This document shows, piece by piece, positions 33,644-41,586 of a DNA stretch of 64,000 nt. Under the pieces are notes generated by a model. It was not told the DNA's origin, searched no databases, and saw only the letters and a list, made by a program, of their open reading frames with translations. The stretch is from Corynebacterium sp. CNJ-954. GTDB lineage: Bacteria; Actinomycetota; Actinomycetes; Mycobacteriales; Mycobacteriaceae. Position 1 is the stretch's first letter, and every line of letters begins with the position of its first letter. The DNA lies in NCBI RefSeq assembly GCF_001942345.1, contig NZ_MKKI01000002.1, forward strand, positions 62,001 through 126,000. The letters are read 5' to 3'. A program made the translations under genes and the position numbers.

Positions 33644-34659
33644 CAGTTACCTCCCAGTCCGGCGTCCTCGACGACCGTCTGGTAGCGGTCGTATTCCTCG
33701 GAGAGGAAGGCGTCGAAGTCGGCGGCGTTCTTGTACTCCTGGGTGAATCCCAGGTTGTCCATGTAGGTGGAGAAACCTTCGCTCTGGCGTGCCTCGTTGA
33801 AGCATCCGTTGAGTTCCTCGACGGCCTCGTCCGGTGTTCCCGCAGGCGCGAAGAGCCCGAGGATGGCGAAACTCGTCCAGTCCATGCCCGCTTCCTTGAG
33901 AGTGGGGACCCCTGGCAGGAAGTCGTCCAGGCGGTCTTCACCGGCGATCGCCAGGGCCCGCAGCTGGCCGCCCTCAATGAAGGGCGCGATCTCTGCGGCG
34001 CCGACGGACACTGCCCGGGTCTCTCCGCCCATCACGGCCTGCAATGCGCCGGCTGCGCCGCCGTAGGGGACATTGCGGATATTGGGCTGGTCCGCCTCCT
34101 GGGCGAGCCCGGCGAAGCCCATGTGGTAGATCGAGCCTGTACCGGAGCTGGCCATGGTGACGTCTTCGTCAGTCGTCAGCAACTCGTCGATGTCCTCGAT
34201 GTCGGAGTCCGGCAACACGCCGTAGGCGATGGGTTGTTCGCTGTACTGCATGATGCCGCGGACGTCGTCCGGTCCGATTTCGGAGACTCCCAGGTGAGGC
34301 AGGATCGACAGCTCGATGGACGCGACGCCGATGGTGTTGCCGTCGGCGGCGGAGGATGCGACGGACTGGAATCCGACGGTTCCGGAGCCGCCGGTCTCAT
34401 TGCGGATGATGACGTCCCTGCCACAGGTCTGCTGGGCGTAGACGGCCAGCTGTCGGGCGGTGCCGTCGGCGGATCCACCGGGGTCGAAGGGGACGACGAG
34501 GTTCAAAGGTGCACCGCTGCCGGAGGACGAGCTCTCCGGTGCATCGTCGGAGCCGCAGGAGGTCAGTGCCAGTGCACCGATCATCGTGAGGGCCATGATG
34601 CTGGTGCGTGCGGTGCTGCAGGTTCGTGTTCTTCGTCTGGTTGGGATCTGTCCACTCAT
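33643..34659 (-). CDS. tctC: TTT substrate-binding lipoprotein TctC
   Basis: A 338-aa extracytoplasmic solute receptor of the Bug/TctC family. The signal peptide has an Arg-rich n-region and ends in the lipobox LTSC (32-35), so it should be anchored as lipoprotein. LNLVVPFDPGGSADGTARQL is the conserved first substrate loop, and NVPYGGAAGALQAVMGGE the second. The substrate is likely a di- or tricarboxylate such as citrate, but Bug proteins bind many acids and specificity cannot be read here. It is first in the tctCBA-usp-usp operon. A GlxR/CRP-like half-palindromic site lies at 34778-34793 upstream. Confidence 0.88.
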   Translation of the reverse strand: MSGQIPTRRRTRTCSTARTSIMALTMIGALALTSCGSDDAPESSSSGSGAPLNLVVPFDPGGSADGTARQLAVYAQQTCGRDVIIRNETGGSGTVGFQSVASSAADGNTIGVASIELSILPHLGVSEIGPDDVRGIMQYSEQPIAYGVLPDSDIEDIDELLTTDEDVTMASSGTGSIYHMGFAGLAQEADQPNIRNVPYGGAAGALQAVMGGETRAVSVGAAEIAPFIEGGQLRALAIAGEDRLDDFLPGVPTLKEAGMDWTSFAILGLFAPAGTPDEAVEELNGCFNEARQSEGFSTYMDNLGFTQEYKNAADFDAFLSEEYDRYQTVVEDAGLGGN

Positions 34660-34777
34660 TCATGTGTCCTCTGGTCTCAACGTCTTCGGCGACGATCGTT
34701 CGCTGTGCGCACGTTCGTTCGCTTTACGACTAAAACTTACCTCACGGAAAGTGTTAGTCCCAACATCGAGAGGAAAA

Positions 34778-34793
34778 AGCGATGTAGATCACA
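34778..34793. promoter_or_regulatory. GlxR/CRP-like site candidate
   Basis: AGCGATGTAGATCACA matches the CRP/GlxR consensus TGTGA-N6-TCACA at 8 of 10 defined positions: one half is perfect, the other is degenerate. It lies about 120 bp upstream of tctC. Catabolite control of a carboxylate importer by GlxR is plausible in corynebacteria; here it is only a pattern match. Confidence 0.35.
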
Positions 34794-34887
34794 TAGTGGT
34801 GCGTGTGGCATAGCTATAGAACACATGAATAATCACGAAGTGATGTATCGGTCGTTTCTGCGGTCCGCATTCTCCCGCATTCCCGGC

Positions 34888-34919
34888 TTGACCTTGATGC
34901 TGCATCAACCCTGCATGCT
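34888..34919 (+). promoter_or_regulatory. MerR-type promoter of ABC exporter operon
   Basis: TTGACC (34888-34893) is followed directly by the 15-bp palindrome TTGATGCTGCATCAA (34894-34908), and CATGCT (34914-34919) is a weak -10 candidate at an overlong spacing of 20 bp (19 bp to GCATGC). The layout mirrors the two other MerR promoters in this window. The probable activator is the MerR protein encoded as the third gene of the same operon. Confidence 0.6.
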
Positions 34920-34972
34920 GTGACGGAGCTCCCGCTGACACGGCGGAGCGGATTGAGACAAGGAGATGCATC

Positions 34973-35746
34973 ATGATGACGACAGAGGTCACGTCAGAGG
35001 TATCTGTGGCCGGGTTGGAGAAGTCCTACGGGGACCTTCCCGTCCTGCGCGGTGTCGACTTCGAGATCCCCGCAGGGACGATCTTCGCACTTCTCGGGTC
35101 CAACGGGGCTGGAAAGACGACCGTCGTGAGGATCCTCTCGACGCTTCTCGGCGCAGACGCCGGACGGGCGGTCGTCCATGGTTTCGACGTGGATTCGGAG
35201 GCGGCACAGGTGAGAGAGTCGATCAGCCTGACCGGCCAGTTCGCCGCTGTCGACGACATTCTCAGTGGCAGGGAGAATCTGGTGCTCGTCGCCAGGCTCC
35301 GACGGCTGAAGGATCCCGGAAGCATCGCCGAGGACCTCCTGGCCCGGTTCGCGCTCACCGACGCCGGAGACCGCAGGGTTGCCACCTATTCGGGCGGAAT
35401 GCGTCGACGGCTCGACATCGCGATGAGCATCATCGGAAACCCTCCGGTGGTCTTCCTCGACGAGCCGACCACCGGCCTTGACCCGGAGAGACGCATCGAG
35501 GTGTGGAAGACCGTCGAGAAACTCGCCGACCAGGGCACCACCGTGCTCTTGACGACGCAATACCTGGAGGAGGCGGAAGCGCTCGCCGACCGGATCGCGA
35601 TACTGCACCAGGGACGCATCATCGTGAACGGCACACTGGAAGAACTGAAACGGCTACTCCCGCCGGTCGAGGTGGAGTACGTGGAGAAGCAACCGTCCCT
35701 CGAGGACGTCTTCCTCGCACTTGTCACCGGGGAGGAGCAGGCATGA
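34973..35746 (+). CDS. DrrA-like ABC ATPase
   Basis: A 257-aa ATPase subunit of a DrrAB-type drug exporter. Walker A is LLGSNGAGKTTVVRIL, Q-loop LTGQFAAVDDILSGRENL (the AAVDD form is typical of DrrA), signature YSGGMRRRLDIAMS, Walker B VVFLDEPTTGLDPE and H-loop LLTTQYLEEAEALAD. The usual DrrA C-terminal extension is shortened (family about 310-330 aa), but the end PSLEDVFLALVTG is the conserved DrrA tail motif. AAGGAG at 34961-34966 supports ATG 34973 or 34976. Stop overlaps the permease start (ATGA). Confidence 0.87.
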   Translation: MMTTEVTSEVSVAGLEKSYGDLPVLRGVDFEIPAGTIFALLGSNGAGKTTVVRILSTLLGADAGRAVVHGFDVDSEAAQVRESISLTGQFAAVDDILSGRENLVLVARLRRLKDPGSIAEDLLARFALTDAGDRRVATYSGGMRRRLDIAMSIIGNPPVVFLDEPTTGLDPERRIEVWKTVEKLADQGTTVLLTTQYLEEAEALADRIAILHQGRIIVNGTLEELKRLLPPVEVEYVEKQPSLEDVFLALVTGEEQA

Positions 35747-36510
35747 GCACCCACTTTTTCTCCGGCACCGTCACACTCACCGGGAGGTCGCTGAAGCACA
35801 TCACCCGCAGCCCTGACACGATCATCACCACCGCGGTCATGCCGATCGCGATGATGCTGGTGTTTGTCTACGTGTTCGGCGGTGCAATCAACACCGGGGG
35901 AGGCTCCCGCGAGTACATCGACTACATGCTGCCCGGTATCCTCCTGATCACCGTGGCGATGGGGATCTCGTACACGGCGTTCCGGATCTACGCCGACCTG
36001 AACGGTGGAATCTTCGACCGCTTCCACTCGATGCCGATCAGTCGGTCGGCCGCGCTGTGGGCGCACGTGCTCACTTCACTGGTCGCCAACGTGATCTCTC
36101 TTGTACTCGTGATCGCAGCGGCCGTGGTGATGGGCTTCCGGACCAGCGCAGGGGTGGTGGCATGGCTGGCGGTCGCCGGTGTGCTGCTGCTCTTCACCCT
36201 GGCGCTGACCTGGGTCGCCGTGATTGCCGGGCTATCGGCGACGACGTCTGAAGGGGCGACCGTGTTCTCGTACCCGCTGGTCTTCCTGCCGTTCATCAGC
36301 TCGGCATTCGTCCCGACGGGGTCCATGCCCGGCCCCGTTCGCTGGTTCGCCGAACATCAGCCCGCAACGTCGATTGCCGACGCTCTCCGGAACTTCCTGG
36401 AAGGTCAGCGGGTGGACACCGACATCTGGACGGCGCTGGCGTGGTGTGTGGGGGTGGGCGTCGTCGCCTACGCTGCGGCGATGCTGGTCTACCGTCGCAG
36501 GACGGCCTGA
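35743..36510 (+). CDS. DrrB-like ABC-2 permease
   Basis: A 255-aa ABC-2 type permease with six hydrophobic helices, DrrB-like. SLKHITRSPDTIITTAVMPI at the N terminus, the FDRFHSMPISRSAALWAHVL loop and the late segment VFLPFISSAFVPTGSMPGPV...FAEHQPATSIADALRN are conserved in daunorubicin-resistance permeases. ATG 35743 overlaps the ATPase stop. Together the two subunits make a homodimeric exporter for an amphipathic drug or lipid; ligand unknown. The MerR gene follows after 15 bp. Confidence 0.87.
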   Translation: MSTHFFSGTVTLTGRSLKHITRSPDTIITTAVMPIAMMLVFVYVFGGAINTGGGSREYIDYMLPGILLITVAMGISYTAFRIYADLNGGIFDRFHSMPISRSAALWAHVLTSLVANVISLVLVIAAAVVMGFRTSAGVVAWLAVAGVLLLFTLALTWVAVIAGLSATTSEGATVFSYPLVFLPFISSAFVPTGSMPGPVRWFAEHQPATSIADALRNFLEGQRVDTDIWTALAWCVGVGVVAYAAAMLVYRRRTA

Positions 36511-36525
36511 GGCAAGGTGGGAGTC

Positions 36526-37296
36526 ATGCTCACCATCAGCCAGCTTGCCTCGTACGCAGGTGTGACCGTGGCGGCAGTCCGTCATTACCACAGGATCGGG
36601 TTACTGCCTGAGCCGGAACGTAACCACTCCGGTTACCGGAGTTACGGCGCTGCTGCGGTGGTGCGGTTGATTCGGGTTCACGTGCTCGCCAGTGCCGGTG
36701 CGCCTCTGGCCCGGGTTGAGGAACTCCTCGAGGCGGATGCCGAGGAGTTCGCCGGGAGACTCCGTGAGATCGACCGGACGCTCCGTGTCGAGATCAGGAG
36801 GCTGCAGGACACCCGCAGACGGCTCAACCATCTCGGTGCGGGGGAACAGCTGGCCCTCCCGGACTCCGTGGTCGGTTATCTCGACCGGTTGCGGGCGCTC
36901 GGTGTGGGCGAAAGCTACGTCGAGATGGAGCGGGACGCCTGGATCATGATCGCAGCGCAGGTGCCCGACGAGATCGAGGAGATCATGCGTGGAAAACACT
37001 ACGATCTGGACAACCCCGACATGGTGCGTCTCTACCGCCTGATCAGTAGCGCGCCCGACTGGGACGCCGATGATCCACGGATCGCTGAAGCCGTCGACAT
37101 CCTCGACCGTGTGTTCACCGATGCGGCTGAACGGGGCAACCTCAACCAGGACGGCTTCGATGATCCGTTCATCAAGTTGCTCGATACGACGATGATCGAA
37201 TCGGCGCCCGCTGCCGCACGGATGGTGGAGCTGCTGGCGAAGCGAGGCTGGGAGGGATGGACGCGTATTGAACGCCGGCCGGTCGACGAGACGTGA
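36526..37296 (+). CDS. MerR-family regulator with long effector domain
   Basis: A 256-aa MerR protein. SQLASYAGVTVAAVRHYHRI with LPEPERNHSGYRSYGAAAVV forms the winged helix, then a coiled coil (residues 70-110) and about 130 residues of C-terminal effector domain rich in helices (DAWIMIAAQVPDEIEEIMRG), which has no metal ligands and may bind a drug. A GTG at 36517 could extend it by three residues. As the third gene of the ABC exporter operon it probably activates the upstream promoter with the TTGATGCTGCATCAA dyad and so its own synthesis. Confidence 0.85.
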   Translation: MLTISQLASYAGVTVAAVRHYHRIGLLPEPERNHSGYRSYGAAAVVRLIRVHVLASAGAPLARVEELLEADAEEFAGRLREIDRTLRVEIRRLQDTRRRLNHLGAGEQLALPDSVVGYLDRLRALGVGESYVEMERDAWIMIAAQVPDEIEEIMRGKHYDLDNPDMVRLYRLISSAPDWDADDPRIAEAVDILDRVFTDAAERGNLNQDGFDDPFIKLLDTTMIESAPAAARMVELLAKRGWEGWTRIERRPVDET

Positions 37297-37315
37297 CGGT
37301 TGCGTCTGACCCAGG

Positions 37316-37627
37316 TCACACACTGTCCTTGCGCTCGACCACCAGGATCCGGGCTTCGGGCGTGGGACGGGCGACGTGGGAGTCGCCGATCTCGACACAA
37401 CACACCGTGCCGGGAGTCAGGTGTTCCACCCGTTCTTCCTCGCCGACCTTGTAGTGCATGTCCACCGCGCCGCCGAGGACGATGAAGATCTCTGGACCGT
37501 CGTTCACGTGCCACACATAGGGTTCGTTCGTCCAGTGGAGTCTGGCCGTCGCCGTGTCGAACTCGCCAAGGTCGACGGCGCCCCAGGGGCGGTCGGCGGT
37601 GAAGGTGCTGGCGTCAATGAATCTCAT
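37316..37627 (-). CDS. Small cupin protein
   Basis: A 103-aa single-domain cupin. HVNDGPEIFIVLGGAVDMHY is cupin motif 1 (metal ligands His40, Glu46 in the variant form) and PGTVCCVEIGDSHVARP contains motif 2 with His. Function unknown; small cupins of this kind may be isomerases, oxidative-stress proteins or sensors. It is 71 percent identical by hand count (73 of 103) to the cupin at 51542-51853. ATG 37627 overlaps the stop of the quinone oxidoreductase gene by 4 bp, so the two are co-translated. Confidence 0.8.
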   Translation of the reverse strand: MRFIDASTFTADRPWGAVDLGEFDTATARLHWTNEPYVWHVNDGPEIFIVLGGAVDMHYKVGEEERVEHLTPGTVCCVEIGDSHVARPTPEARILVVERKDSV

Positions 37628-38601
37628 GAAATGCGCCCTGTCGGGTGGACGAGTACCGTCTTGCCCACGGTGTTTCCCGTGCGCAACGCGGTGAGTACCC
37701 GCGGTGCGTCCTGGACCGGAACCCGGTCGCTGACCTGGACGTGAACCTGGCCTGTGGCCACCAGTGCAAGTGCCTGGCGGAGATAGGACCCCACGACGTC
37801 CGGGCGTTCGGCGGAGAGGGCGCCGAGGTTGAACCCCAGTACACCGGTTCCGTTGAACCACAGGCTATTGCTGCTGATGAGTTGGTCACCGGACTGTGCC
37901 GCGTCACCGACGGCGAGGAGTCGCCCACCGAGGCGCAGGAGTCCGAGACTGGTGATCCGTCCCGGTCCTGCCACCGGATCGACCACCACATCAAACTGCC
38001 CTGCGGTGGCGTCAGTGAGTTCGTCGCGCAGCCAGACGTCGTCATACCCGAGTTCACGGGCAGCCCGTCGTTTCCCCTCGGAGCCGACGACCCCGACTAC
38101 ACGACCAGCACCGAGCACACGGGCAACCTGTCCGAACTGCGATCCCAGCCCGCCGACGGCGGCGTGGACGAGGACGTGTTCCCCGCGGGCGAGGCGGGCG
38201 ACCTTCTCCAGCGCGAGGAGCGCAGTGGTGGTGTTGGACGGCACCGCGGCGGCCAGCGCGGGATCCATGCCCGCCGGTAGTGGTGCAACCAGGTCGGCGT
38301 GGGTCGCGGCGACCTGACCGTAACCGCCGCCGTTGTTGATCGTGAGCGCGGCGACGGCGTCGCCGACAGAGAACCCGCCGACGCCGTCGCCGAGAGCCCG
38401 GACGCTGCCGGACACCTCGATGCCGGGGACCCACGGTAGGGGATTGGGGACCAGCCCGTCGGCGAACAGGGCTTCCACATAGTTCGCCCCGGCGTAGTGG
38501 ACGTCGATCGCGATCTCTGAGGTACCCGGTTCGGGGGCGTCGACCGTGTCGTAGCTCAGCCCCTCGGGTCCGTCGTAACGGGTGATCTGTACAGCTTTCA
38601 T
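37624..38601 (-). CDS. Quinone oxidoreductase/MDR family enzyme
   Basis: A 325-aa NADPH:quinone reductase-like medium-chain reductase. The GroES-like domain has IDVHYAGANYVEALFADGLV and PWVPGIEVSGSVRALGDGV; the Rossmann fold has HVLVHAAVGGLGSQFGQVAR with GGLGS as nucleotide loop, and TLAGP-like VDPVAGPG. No zinc ligands. It likely reduces quinones or unsaturated carbonyls. The gene is divergent from an aldo/keto reductase gene with a perfect 13-bp inverted repeat between them and is followed by a coupled cupin gene. Confidence 0.85.
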   Translation of the reverse strand: MKAVQITRYDGPEGLSYDTVDAPEPGTSEIAIDVHYAGANYVEALFADGLVPNPLPWVPGIEVSGSVRALGDGVGGFSVGDAVAALTINNGGGYGQVAATHADLVAPLPAGMDPALAAAVPSNTTTALLALEKVARLARGEHVLVHAAVGGLGSQFGQVARVLGAGRVVGVVGSEGKRRAARELGYDDVWLRDELTDATAGQFDVVVDPVAGPGRITSLGLLRLGGRLLAVGDAAQSGDQLISSNSLWFNGTGVLGFNLGALSAERPDVVGSYLRQALALVATGQVHVQVSDRVPVQDAPRVLTALRTGNTVGKTVLVHPTGRIS

Positions 38602-38619
38602 GGTCGCGCCTCTTTCTTC

Positions 38620-38655
38620 ATATCAGTATGCTGGTTTATGTAAGCATACTGATAT
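38620..38655. promoter_or_regulatory. 13-bp inverted repeat operator
   Basis: ATATCAGTATGCT (38620-38632) and AGCATACTGATAT (38643-38655) are exact reverse complements with a 10-bp spacer. The site fills the centre of the 72-bp gap between the divergent quinone reductase-cupin and aldo/keto reductase genes. No regulator gene adjoins, so the cognate protein must be encoded elsewhere. Confidence 0.8.
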
Positions 38656-38673
38656 CGACGGAAAGTAGGCAAG

Positions 38674-39687
38674 ATGAAGGAGAAAACATTGGGTGATGAC
38701 GGGCCGGCAGTGGGGAGGATCGGGCTGGGATGTATGGGAATGAGCTGGGGATATGCGGAAAGTGGGCGGGACGACGCCGCGTCTGGCCGTGTTATCCGTG
38801 ACGCACTGGATGCGGGAATCAGACTGCTTGACACCGCCGCGGTGTACGGCGACGGTCACAACGAGAAGCTCGTCGGCAAGGCAGTCGCGGGACGGCGGGA
38901 TGATGCCGTCATCGCCACCAAAGGCGGCCTCGTCGTTGACGACCTCGCCACCAGGACCATGCACCGCGACGGGCGACCGGACGCTCTGCGCCGCCAGGTC
39001 GACGAGAGCCTCCGGCGGCTCGGCGTCGATGACATCGACCTCTACTACCTGCACCGCGTGGACCCGACGACGCCGCTGGAGGAGAGCTGGTCTGCACTGG
39101 CCGAGCTGGTGGCTGAAGGGAAGATCCGTCATCTCGGCCTGTCTGAGGTGACCATCCGGCAGGCGGAGGTGGCACATCACATTCACCCGGTTGCGGCGAT
39201 CCAGTCGGAACTGTCCCTGTGGACCCGGGAACCGCTCGGCGTTCAGTCAGAGGACACAGCGTCTGACGACGTGGCAGGGGCAGGAAGCGTTGCCGAGGGA
39301 GATCTCGTAGATTGGGCGCAGCGCCATGGTGTCGCGTTCATCCCCTTCGCGCCATTGGGGCGCGGCTACCTCACCGGTACTCTGACTGTCGACGGTTTCG
39401 AGGTCGGCGACTTCCGGGCGACAAACCCCCGCTTCCTCCCGGAAGCCTTTCTCCGGAATCAGGCAATCACCGACGAGGTCGCACGCATCGCTGCCGCTCA
39501 TGACGCGACACCTGCCCAGGTCTCCTTGGCGTGGCTGCTCGGGCTGGGTGACCACGTGATTCCCATTCCAGGTACGCGCAGCAGCGCACACCTACGGGAG
39601 AATCTCGGAGCGGGACGGATCCAGCTCACAGACGATGAGCGGGCCGTACTGGACAATCTCCCTGCACCGGTCGGGTCACGGTACTGA
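38674..39687 (+). CDS. Aldo/keto reductase
   Basis: A 337-aa TIM-barrel aldo/keto reductase. IGLGCMGMSWGYAE is the N-terminal strand region, LLDTAAVYGDGHNE contains the catalytic Asp and Tyr, VIATKGG the catalytic Lys, and YYLHRVDPTTPLEESW the His, completing the tetrad. NADPH binding is expected at IPGTRSSAHLRENLGA near the C terminus. It reduces aldehydes or ketones. A likely member of the oxidative or electrophile response together with the divergent quinone reductase. Its 3' end overlaps that of the convergent MFS gene by 12 bp. Confidence 0.87.
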   Translation: MKEKTLGDDGPAVGRIGLGCMGMSWGYAESGRDDAASGRVIRDALDAGIRLLDTAAVYGDGHNEKLVGKAVAGRRDDAVIATKGGLVVDDLATRTMHRDGRPDALRRQVDESLRRLGVDDIDLYYLHRVDPTTPLEESWSALAELVAEGKIRHLGLSEVTIRQAEVAHHIHPVAAIQSELSLWTREPLGVQSEDTASDDVAGAGSVAEGDLVDWAQRHGVAFIPFAPLGRGYLTGTLTVDGFEVGDFRATNPRFLPEAFLRNQAITDEVARIAAAHDATPAQVSLAWLLGLGDHVIPIPGTRSSAHLRENLGAGRIQLTDDERAVLDNLPAPVGSRY

Positions 39688-41061
39688 GCGGGCAGGCTGA
39701 AGTAGCCAGACGAGAGCCCCGGCGGAAACGCAGAGCGCCGCGGACACCCACAGCACGGTCGTATACCCCTCGAGTGTCGCGTGATTGCCGGCGGTGGCGC
39801 GCGCGGTGAGGATGGTCGCCGTCAAAGCGCTGCCTATGGCGAAGCCGGTGAAGCGCACCACCTGGTAGAAACCGGTTGCGCTCCCCGTCTCCCCGGACGG
39901 GACCGCCTGCACAATCGCGCCGGGGATCGCGGCGAAGGTGACACCCAGTCCGATTCCGAGGATCGCGGTCATGGCGAAAGCCTGCCAGAGGTCGTCGTGG
40001 GCAAGAGCGAAGAAGCCGCAGCCAATCGACGCTATGAAACATCCCAGTGTTAGGACTGGGCGCCTACCGAACCGGCGGAGTGCGGCAGGGAGGATGCGTG
40101 AGCTACTGACCAGCATGAAGAACGACAGCGGGATGAGGGTGAGGCCAGCGACCGCTGCAGAGGCCGAGAATCCGAAACCCTCGGAGCTGGGTGACTGTGC
40201 GAACTCGGTCACCCCGGACAACACCATATACATGGCTGCTCCGAGCGCCAGCGCGCACGCGTCGCCGGAGAGTACGGACGGATGTCGCAGCAGTCGGAGC
40301 TGTACCAACGGATGTCTGGTGCGTAGCTGCTGGACAGTCCAGCCGGTGAACAGGACGATGCCACTGATCAGCAGCGCAACAATCGACGGCGAACCCCATC
40401 CCCAGTGTGCTCCTTCAGATATGGCCACGAGGGTGGTCGTCAACGCGAGCGTGAGGAGTGCGATTCCGGGCCAATCCAGCCGCGGAGCCGGATCATGTGT
40501 GGTGGTGTGTGGAACAACGACGGCGACGCAGATCACGGTCAGACCGGAGACGATAGCGCCGAACCAGTACGCGCCGGCCAGGCCCCATGCCTCTGCGAGC
40601 CAACCGCTTATCGGGTATCCGGCACCGAGACCGGCGCCGGCGGAGACCGATAAGAGTGCGATCATCGGCGCCACTTTGTCACGGGGTAATGCGTCTTGTG
40701 CCGTGGCCATCGCCAACGGGGACAAGCCGAGGCCGACCCCTTGGAGGGCACGACCCACCAGTAGCATTCCCAGACTTCCGGCGATTGCGGCGAGGATGCT
40801 GCCCACCGTGACCACGACCAGACCGCTGAGCAGCGTGGCGCGGCGTCGGGGGCCGTCCCCGAGTCTGCCGAGAACCGGGGAGCTGATCGCTCCGACAAGG
40901 AGTGCGACCGTCAAAGACCATTGTGCTGTGCTCAGTGGCACATGGAAATCATCGGCGATCGTTGGGATGAGTGGTGCGCCGAACGAGCTGATGATGCTGG
41001 AAACCAGTGTGGCCAGCACCAGGGTTGGACCGATCAGTGTGCTTCTGCTGAGGTTTCTCAT
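39676..41061 (-). CDS. MFS drug exporter, DHA2-like
   Basis: A 461-aa MFS exporter with 14 hydrophobic helices, like EmrB/QacA. IISSFGAPLIPTIADDFHVP in helix 1 (with the DHA2 pattern of Pro near its end), GRLGDGPRRRATLLSGLVVV as motif A, and SVSAGAGLGAGYPISGWLAE as motif C. ATG 41061 follows AGGAGGCCTC, a good ribosome site, which rules out the longer upstream frame. The gene is divergent from a MarR gene, and an 9-bp inverted repeat lies 18 bp before the start codon, so MarR control is likely. Overlaps the aldo/keto reductase end. Confidence 0.87.
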   Translation of the reverse strand: MRNLSRSTLIGPTLVLATLVSSIISSFGAPLIPTIADDFHVPLSTAQWSLTVALLVGAISSPVLGRLGDGPRRRATLLSGLVVVTVGSILAAIAGSLGMLLVGRALQGVGLGLSPLAMATAQDALPRDKVAPMIALLSVSAGAGLGAGYPISGWLAEAWGLAGAYWFGAIVSGLTVICVAVVVPHTTTHDPAPRLDWPGIALLTLALTTTLVAISEGAHWGWGSPSIVALLISGIVLFTGWTVQQLRTRHPLVQLRLLRHPSVLSGDACALALGAAMYMVLSGVTEFAQSPSSEGFGFSASAAVAGLTLIPLSFFMLVSSSRILPAALRRFGRRPVLTLGCFIASIGCGFFALAHDDLWQAFAMTAILGIGLGVTFAAIPGAIVQAVPSGETGSATGFYQVVRFTGFAIGSALTATILTARATAGNHATLEGYTTVLWVSAALCVSAGALVWLLQPARSVP

Positions 41062-41078
41062 GAGGCCTCCTGCCGCTT

Positions 41079-41101
41079 TTTGCGTGCGATTTGCACGCAA
41101 A
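41079..41101. promoter_or_regulatory. MarR operator candidate
   Basis: TTTGCGTGC (41079-41087) and GCACGCAAA (41093-41101) are perfect inverted 9-mers with a 5-bp spacer, between the divergent MFS and MarR genes. The length and spacing fit MarR dimers. Assignment to the adjacent MarR protein is by position. Confidence 0.7.
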
Positions 41102-41135
41102 TGGCAGCATACGCGTACTGCGTGTGTTGTGCACG

Positions 41136-41141
41136 TATCAT
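41136..41141 (+). promoter_or_regulatory. -10 box of leaderless MarR gene
   Basis: TATCAT ends 6 nt before ATG 41148, giving a leaderless start for the MarR gene. Another weak dyad (ATACGCGTAC and GTGCACGTAT, 8 of 10 paired) overlaps this box. Confidence 0.5.
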
Positions 41142-41147
41142 GACTAA

Positions 41148-41585
41148 ATGACGAACATCGCCCTTGCCCATGACCTGGAAGAAGCACTGGGGCAGTTACT
41201 GCTACGGCGCAATCGAAATACCCTGTATGACGCCATCCTCGATGGAGCACCGAACGGAGTGGATCGACAGACATATCCCGTAATCAGCGGTCTCGCTCGC
41301 CTGGGGCCCCGGTCGGCAGCACGTCTGGCGGAAGAAGTCGGAATCGATCGTTCAGGGACGAGTCGCTATGCCAACCGTCTTGAGGCGGCCGGCCTTCTCG
41401 AGCGCCGTCCCGACCCGCACGATGGACGGGCCACACTGCTTGTTCTCACGCCTGAGGGCGACTCCGTGGTGGCTAAGCTCCGCGAGGCTTTGACGCGGCA
41501 TCTTGCCGAGCGGGTTGCACACTGGCCGGATTCTCAGGTGGAGGTGCTGGTCGAGGGGATACGGCTGTTGGTTGAAGAGTCGTAG
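41148..41585 (+). CDS. MarR-family regulator
   Basis: A 145-aa MarR protein. The winged helix runs from YPVISGLARLGPRSAARLAE through VGIDRSGTSRYANRLEAAGL to the wing RRPDPHDGRATLLVLTPEG, where DxR is conserved. It likely represses the divergent MFS pump through the inverted repeat at 41079-41101, with relief by a phenolic or drug ligand. TATCAT 6 nt upstream suggests a leaderless mRNA. It ends one base before the convergent AlkD-like gene. Confidence 0.85.
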   Translation: MTNIALAHDLEEALGQLLLRRNRNTLYDAILDGAPNGVDRQTYPVISGLARLGPRSAARLAEEVGIDRSGTSRYANRLEAAGLLERRPDPHDGRATLLVLTPEGDSVVAKLREALTRHLAERVAHWPDSQVEVLVEGIRLLVEES

Positions 41586-41586
41586 G

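Larger units (their letters stand above)
34660..34972. promoter_or_regulatory. Regulatory gap between tctC and ABC operon
   Basis: A 313-bp divergent intergenic region without a gene. It holds a GlxR-like site (34778-34793), a 13-bp dyad ATCAC-GAA-GTGAT (34832-34844), a MerR-type promoter with a 15-bp palindrome (34888-34919), and an AAGGAG ribosome site before the ABC ATPase gene. It evidently controls the tct operon to the left and the ABC exporter to the right. Confidence 0.6.
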
